Assembly (NCBI GenBank): GCA_036897485.1
Contig: JAYMTF010000982.1
Location: 1-27,540 of the forward strand
DNA: 27,540 nt
Origin: Pelargonium nanum
Taxonomy: Eukaryota > Streptophyta > Magnoliopsida > Geraniales > Geraniaceae
Direction of reading: 5' to 3'
A program made the translations under genes and the position numbers. Under the pieces are notes generated by a model. The model made no database searches. It saw nothing but the letters and a program-made list of their open reading frames with translations, and was not told the origin of the DNA. Positions 23,501 to 27,540 of this stretch are shown here, piece by piece. Numbering within the stretch: the stretch's first letter is position 1; every line of letters begins with the position of its first letter.

Positions 23501-23711
23501 ACCAAAACCTTCCGATGAGCCCCTCCACAGCTTCCATTTCCTCCTGCTCTTGCTCTACATTAAATGGCAAGAAATGAAAACACGAAAAAAAAAAACATTA
23601 AAAACAGAAACTTAAAAAACGTTGTTGCTGTGAGCTCAATGATCTTACATGGTCGGTTGGTTCTTGGGGCTTTGGGAATAGCGATTTTAGCCACTTTCTA
23701 GAACCGCCCAT
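20504..23711 (-). CDS. IQ67-domain calmodulin-binding protein, IQD8-like
   Basis: Scaffold-type protein that binds calmodulin and often microtubules. Five exons: 23711-23649, 23554-23333, 21488-21276, 21181-21158 and 21082-20504. They join in frame to 366 aa. The start [18 protein letters not shown] and the next block [18 protein letters not shown] fit the IQD5-8 group. The IQ67 region is split after Leu95, the usual IQD intron position, and holds three IQ motifs: [14 protein letters not shown] (from about residue 85), [14 protein letters not shown] (107) and [12 protein letters not shown] (129). Downstream come [14 protein letters not shown] and a tail ending DLYPP...[13 protein letters not shown]. 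The conserved GWCxSxGTV...KRERAxAY segment that normally follows the IQ67 domain is missing; in its place is a 24-nt microexon (QGLSASEQ). An in-frame ATG at 23840 would add 43 residues, but MGGS is the usual family start. Confidence 0.94.
21158..21181 (-). other. 24-nt microexon of the IQD gene
   Basis: CAAGGATTGTCTGCTAGTGA plus GCAA, between acceptor TTTTCAG and donor GTAAAT, in phase 0 on both sides. It encodes QGLSASEQ. Skipping it would also keep the frame. Flanking introns are 94 and 75 bp, and the larger one carries a CA/TA run at 21207-21230. Confidence 0.65.
21207..21230. repeat. (CA)n(TA)n microsatellite in IQD intron 3
   Basis: Compound dinucleotide run within the 94-bp intron. 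Confidence 0.75.
22325..22800. repeat. Four-unit minisatellite in IQD intron 2
   Basis: Diverged units of about 115-118 bp begin near 22364, 22482, 22598 and 22712. Each starts like CAGCTCAAATCTTCCCATCA, followed by an AT-rich part ending in A(A/G)C(T/A)(A/C)GCTTTAACAAACCA-like sequence. An ACATNAAG...TTGACAATG lead-in precedes units 1 and 4. The 1.84-kb intron (21489-23332) holds nothing else I recognise. Confidence 0.7.
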
Positions 23712-24080
23712 TAAGCTGTTTTTTGCAAACAGAAAATGGCGACTTTGTCTGGAAGCAGAGGAGGGTTTAATTGAGAGCTTTGAGAGAGAGTCGATGATGT
23801 TTGAATTTTGAAATTCGAAATAAAGAGCAAGAAACTGCAACGGTTAAATTTGACTGTCTTGTCTCTTTTAGCGTACGCTTTGTATTGGAAAAGCAATAGG
23901 GACCTTCCAATAATATAACAATTAACAACACAATGTTTACAAATTACAACGTGAATTTTATAACAACAAAAATTAGATGAAACTAAAGAAATTAAATTTA
24001 ATAATGTACATAAATAAATATTTTTCTTTTAATACTTGAAACTGATTTAATGTTACTATGTATGTGGCCCAAAGAATCCA
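23712..24080. other. Short spacer between IQM stop and IQD start
   Basis: Only about 370 bp separate the two same-strand genes, so it must hold both the IQM 3' UTR and terminator region and the IQD promoter and leader. AT-rich; no clear TATA box seen. Confidence 0.6.
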
Positions 24081-27000
24081 TCAATTTGGACTAGGAAGTC
24101 CCATTCCCATGCAACCAATTCTTGGTGATTGGTGAATTTTGGGACTAGGTTTTCGTGAAGGTATAGTACCGTTCTTGTTATTTGTTGCATAGCAAGACCT
24201 TCCCGGTGCAACCACTCTAGGTGACAATTTGACATGCTCGAGAGCCTGAAACTGAAGCTGCATCGGGTAGTCTCGAACACAGCTTATGCGAGGACCGACA
24301 CCCGTACTCCAGTTTTTGTTTGACGACTTTTCTTTTTCTATTACAAGATCAGTAATGTATCCTGACTTTTGCTCCTTTACTATATTCATGTCTGGTTTAG
24401 AAGTTATGTTTGGATTTTTAGTATCATCGTAAGCAGCTTTAGATACAGGTGGGATGTCATCGTCGATTGGAAATTTCTGAAACAAAACAAATAACATAAA
24501 TACAAATCTTGTAATATGGGTAAATTGATTTTAACAAAAATAAATAGTAATTAATTACCTTTACATTTGTCAACTCTACATTATGCTCCTCTAAGAAGCT
24601 AATGAGTTTTGAGAAATTCTCTTCTGTTGGTTTATAATGACCACTGTAAGCCCAAATTGCCTAATCAATAATCAAAATTAGTATTCAAAAGAAAGAACAC
24701 ATAGTATTGTAAATTGTAACATATATATTTTCACAAATAATATCATAGTATTGCACCACATATATAATATTGTACCTGAAGAAGGCCATTTTGGACCACC
24801 AATCTACCAGAAGCAATGGTTGCACCACCAGCTAGGAAGCTAGAGTGTTGAAAATGGCCTTTCTTCTTCTCCCCAACATACATGTTTCTTGAAGTTCCTA
24901 GCACAAATATCCACTTGCTACCCTCCACAGTGCTCACTAGCAATCTACTTTGCTTGTAGACAAGCTTCCCATTGTCTACCGTCACTTCATATGCTTCCCT
25001 CTCCTTCTGAACCAGCACGAACACGTATACATGCATCGCGGTCAATTCAAAATATGTGTTAGCGTTTTTATAATGTACTTGTAACTAGGCCTTGTGCGCT
25101 CAAGTCCAACCAATTGTGGAGCCAGGATCCTCCTCAAGAGGGGCACAAAAATTAATCAAATGAAGCGTTAAAAAATGGATGTTTTAAAGTTATTTATCCG
25201 ACGGGATTAAGCTTTATATGGATTTGCCAGTAATATGGGTTTAAATTGTTAAGGGCTGGATTCAAACTTAGCACGTAGATGTTAAGAAAAAACACTACTA
25301 CTACTTGACCAAAAAATGTTACTATGTATAACAGATCTGAAAGACTGGCATGGGCTGCGGCCCCCCCCTGCCTCTACCACTGGCCTAACTCATGGGCCGC
25401 AAACCAGGGCAAGAACCCAAAACATGCCGCACAAAGAGGGCAATAAGGTAAAACCGTCATAGCAACAAATATAAATAGAAAAAGATAAACAATGTGGAGA
25501 AAAACATCGATCCCTAAAGAGAATCGTCCTCCACTTAGAAGACCTTGTTTTGTGGGGAGCAAGAGCTCTTGGAGAAAATCAGCTACGTGAAGCAACAATA
25601 CTAGAATCGACTTTGGCGTATATATATATATATATATATAGCAGTAAAACATTAGGCTTACAGGTCCAAGGTATTTGATGCATTGTTGTTGCAAGTCGGT
25701 CCTTGGGCAGTCATCAAGACTCACCTCTTTACCATCTCCCACGTCTAACCTATATACATTCTCACAAAGAAACAAAGTTGAAACATTATTTAAATGGATC
25801 ATCTAATAACCAGCAGTTCAAAATTATATGAGGTTTGAGTCTGGTTTTGATAGAGCATTATTTACCAGTAGAAGAAGGGCTGGAAGGTCTCACTTTGTAT
25901 CCAAACCTTGTAATAGAAATGAAGATTGTGACCATATCTATGGCGTGGATCAATCTGTATAAGCAATATATATATATATATGATTTCATGTTATGACAAA
26001 AACATATATAGTGGAGTTGTAAATTAGTAATAGTGATCAAATGTGGACTCACGGCTTCAAGCCAGTGCCTTAGAGCTAGATTCTGAGCCTTGTCATCTTT
26101 GGACAAACCCTTCCCAACCTATACATTGATTTCGTCAAATTCGGACACAACCTCGTACTTGTGTTGATTATCATTTGTTGTTTATAAAATTTAGAAATAA
26201 AAAAGAAGAAAAACCTTAGCAGCCATGATTCTGGCTCGTGCCCAACGAGAAACAGCAGTTTCTGTTTTGTCGGAATCAAAGAAGGACACAGAGCTGTTGC
26301 GGCTAAGAGCTGCAAATTCCAGTGCCTTCCACCTACAGTTACAAACAAGTTGGTCAAAACCAATAAATAATAAACTATAAATTTGAGAACAATAAACCTC
26401 GTAATCATAAGGACGGGCGGCTGCTCCACGCCCCCGAGCACATTAAAACTAGTATGAGTGTTAATTCATAATGTGTCAAATTAACTTTCCATATATCTCA
26501 ATCAAAATCACATATTAGATTAAATTAGATTTTATATTCCATAATTTCCATTATTAGTTTGGGCGTCTAAATTCACCAAATTACCTGCTAAGATGACAAC
26601 TTAAAAATCATAAAATAAAAACAATTTCTTACTATTGTTTTCAAGTTCAACTAGCTAGGTTTTACCACTTGCCTATGACAATTATCAAAAAATTCAAACC
26701 TATTCATTAGTCGAGTTCGTCTTATATCGATTAATCTAATATGATTTTCAATCAATTCTATCTATAAAAATTAAATATAGAGTATTTTAGAAAATAGATA
26801 TATACCATAGCTCATGAACAACAACAGCACAATCTGCTAGGTTGCGCCTTGTTCGGTAACTCTTGTAAACTTTCTGCAACTTGGTTGCTGCACCATCAAG
26901 CTCAATATTGATGATCTTTGAAGCAAAACCCACATCTAGGCTCATTGTTTTTGAATCAATATCATCAACAAGAATCAAGCTCAGCTTCTCAAGATTGCTT

Positions 27001-27167
27001 TTCTTGAATCTTGAAGTTTTTTGAGTGTTGATCACAATTTTCTCGGATTCTTGATCACAACTCTCCAAACCCAAACCCCTTTTCTTGGACTCAAAATCAA
27101 TGGATTTTGCTGCATTTACATGAACTTCTTGATCATTTTCCGGCGAACCAAACAGCCTTTTCGTCAT
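24081..27167 (-). CDS. IQM-family calmodulin-binding protein
   Basis: Plant IQM proteins carry a single IQ motif and bind calmodulin without calcium; some members act in stress and hormone signalling. Eight exons: 27167-26806, 26332-26215, 26118-26053, 25954-25866, 25749-25662, 25006-24776, 24660-24559 and 24476-24081. They join in frame to 483 aa. The N-terminus is Lys/Glu-rich. The IQ motif is [20 protein letters not shown]. The family core then follows in order: [50 protein letters not shown], a [12 protein letters not shown] block, [71 protein letters not shown]. The tail keeps [20 protein letters not shown] and EHVKLSPR. All junctions have GT-AG ends. Which IQM paralogue it matches is not resolved. 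Confidence 0.96.
25007..25661 (-). other. IQM intron 5, with TE-like sequence and a (TA)n run
   Basis: 655 bp. (TA)11 at 25619-25640. The part around 25110-25380, with GTGGAGCCAGGATCCTCCTC and AAGAGGGGCAC at one end and GCGGCCCCCCCCTGCC at the other, is unlike the rest of the intron and resembles plant repeat sequence, but I cannot name it. Confidence 0.4.
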
Positions 27168-27205
27168 GATCCAAGAAGGTTATTAAACTCAGTCGCACCT
27201 GAACC

Positions 27206-27291
27206 TGCCAAAGAATTATGAATCAAAATGAGAATAAAATCAAGAAAGACATGGAGAAAAAAATAACAAACGAAGATGAAAATGCTTACTG
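27206..27291 (-). other. Leader (5' UTR) intron of the IQM gene (probable)
   Basis: On the minus strand a donor TTTCTGCA|GTAAGC near 27291 and an acceptor TTTGGCAG near 27206 would remove about 86 bases, leaving a short leader before the start codon at 27167. Splice consensus only. Confidence 0.4.
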
Positions 27292-27330
27292 CAGAAATGG
27301 ATACGATCGAAACTGAGCGTATCAATGGTG

Positions 27331-27340
27331 CTTTTATAGG
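27331..27340 (-). promoter_or_regulatory. TATA box of the IQM gene
   Basis: CCTATAAAAG on the minus strand. It predicts a transcription start near 27305, just upstream of the probable leader-intron donor, so TATA box, start and leader intron are mutually consistent. Confidence 0.55.
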
Positions 27341-27540
27341 AGACACGCATGCAAAAGCAAGAACTCAAATTACGTAGCATGACATTTGTAGCGGAAAATG
27401 ATTTCTACTGCATACTTTCTTTTTGAACCTTCAAATACGAAAGGTTATGGAAAATCATGTTTCCGACTGCCTGGTCGGTTTGAACAGAAATAGATAAGGA
27501 AGAAAGTGTTTAAAATTATAATGAGAAAGGGGAGCCTAAG
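27341..27540. other. Upstream region of the IQM gene
   Basis: About 200 bp of AT-rich promoter sequence to the window edge. No further gene seen. Confidence 0.5.

Noticed and set aside
23712-23840. Upstream in-frame ATG giving a 43-residue longer IQD protein
   Set aside because: The added residues look like 5' UTR, and IQD proteins of this group start MGxS at 23711.

Overview
This is eukaryotic nuclear DNA from a flowering plant, most likely a eudicot. The genes have AT-rich GT-AG introns, leader introns in the 5' UTR, plant-only protein families (IQD, IQM, a chloroplast-type rhomboid, a GF14 14-3-3), Stowaway-type MITEs and a plant primer-binding-site motif. I can rebuild six protein-coding genes exon by exon. 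In five of them every junction keeps the frame from start codon to stop. In the first, the last exon appears to lie off the left edge.

Layout. 1-1350 (minus): a CMC1-like twin CX9C protein of mitochondrial cytochrome oxidase assembly. 1351-2750: a promoter with Site II and telo-box motifs, a decayed LINE reverse-transcriptase piece and one copy of a dispersed repeat. 2780-5680 (plus): a 261-aa 14-3-3 protein of the non-epsilon upsilon/nu type, with an 872-bp leader intron. 5681-7592: AT-rich spacer with small duplication scars. 7593-13787 (plus): an 11-exon, 393-aa RCC1-repeat protein carrying two Stowaway-like MITEs in its introns. 13788-14384: spacer between convergent genes, holding a hAT-like MITE. 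14385-18600 (minus): a six-exon, 457-aa rhomboid-like protein of RBL9 type whose catalytic serine position is threonine. 18600-20503: spacer with a fossil of a small LTR-type element and two exon-like pieces I cannot identify. 20504-23711 (minus): a five-exon, 366-aa IQ67-domain protein (IQD8-like). 24081-27167 (minus): an eight-exon, 483-aa IQM calmodulin-binding protein with a TATA box and a short leader intron. 27340-27540: its upstream region.

How they relate. From memory, the CMC1 / 14-3-3 / RCC1 trio matches the Arabidopsis neighbours At5g16060, At5g16050 and At5g16040, so this looks like an old conserved block. The last two genes both encode proteins expected to bind calmodulin and lie head to tail about 370 bp apart. 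Otherwise the genes are ordinary housekeeping or signalling genes with no operon-like logic. I found no wholly new system. The points most worth a second look are the rhomboid active-site change and the exon-duplication relic in its intron, the loss of a conserved IQD segment around a 24-nt microexon, the unexplained exon-like pieces near 19.5-20.0 kb, and a four-unit minisatellite in an IQD intron.
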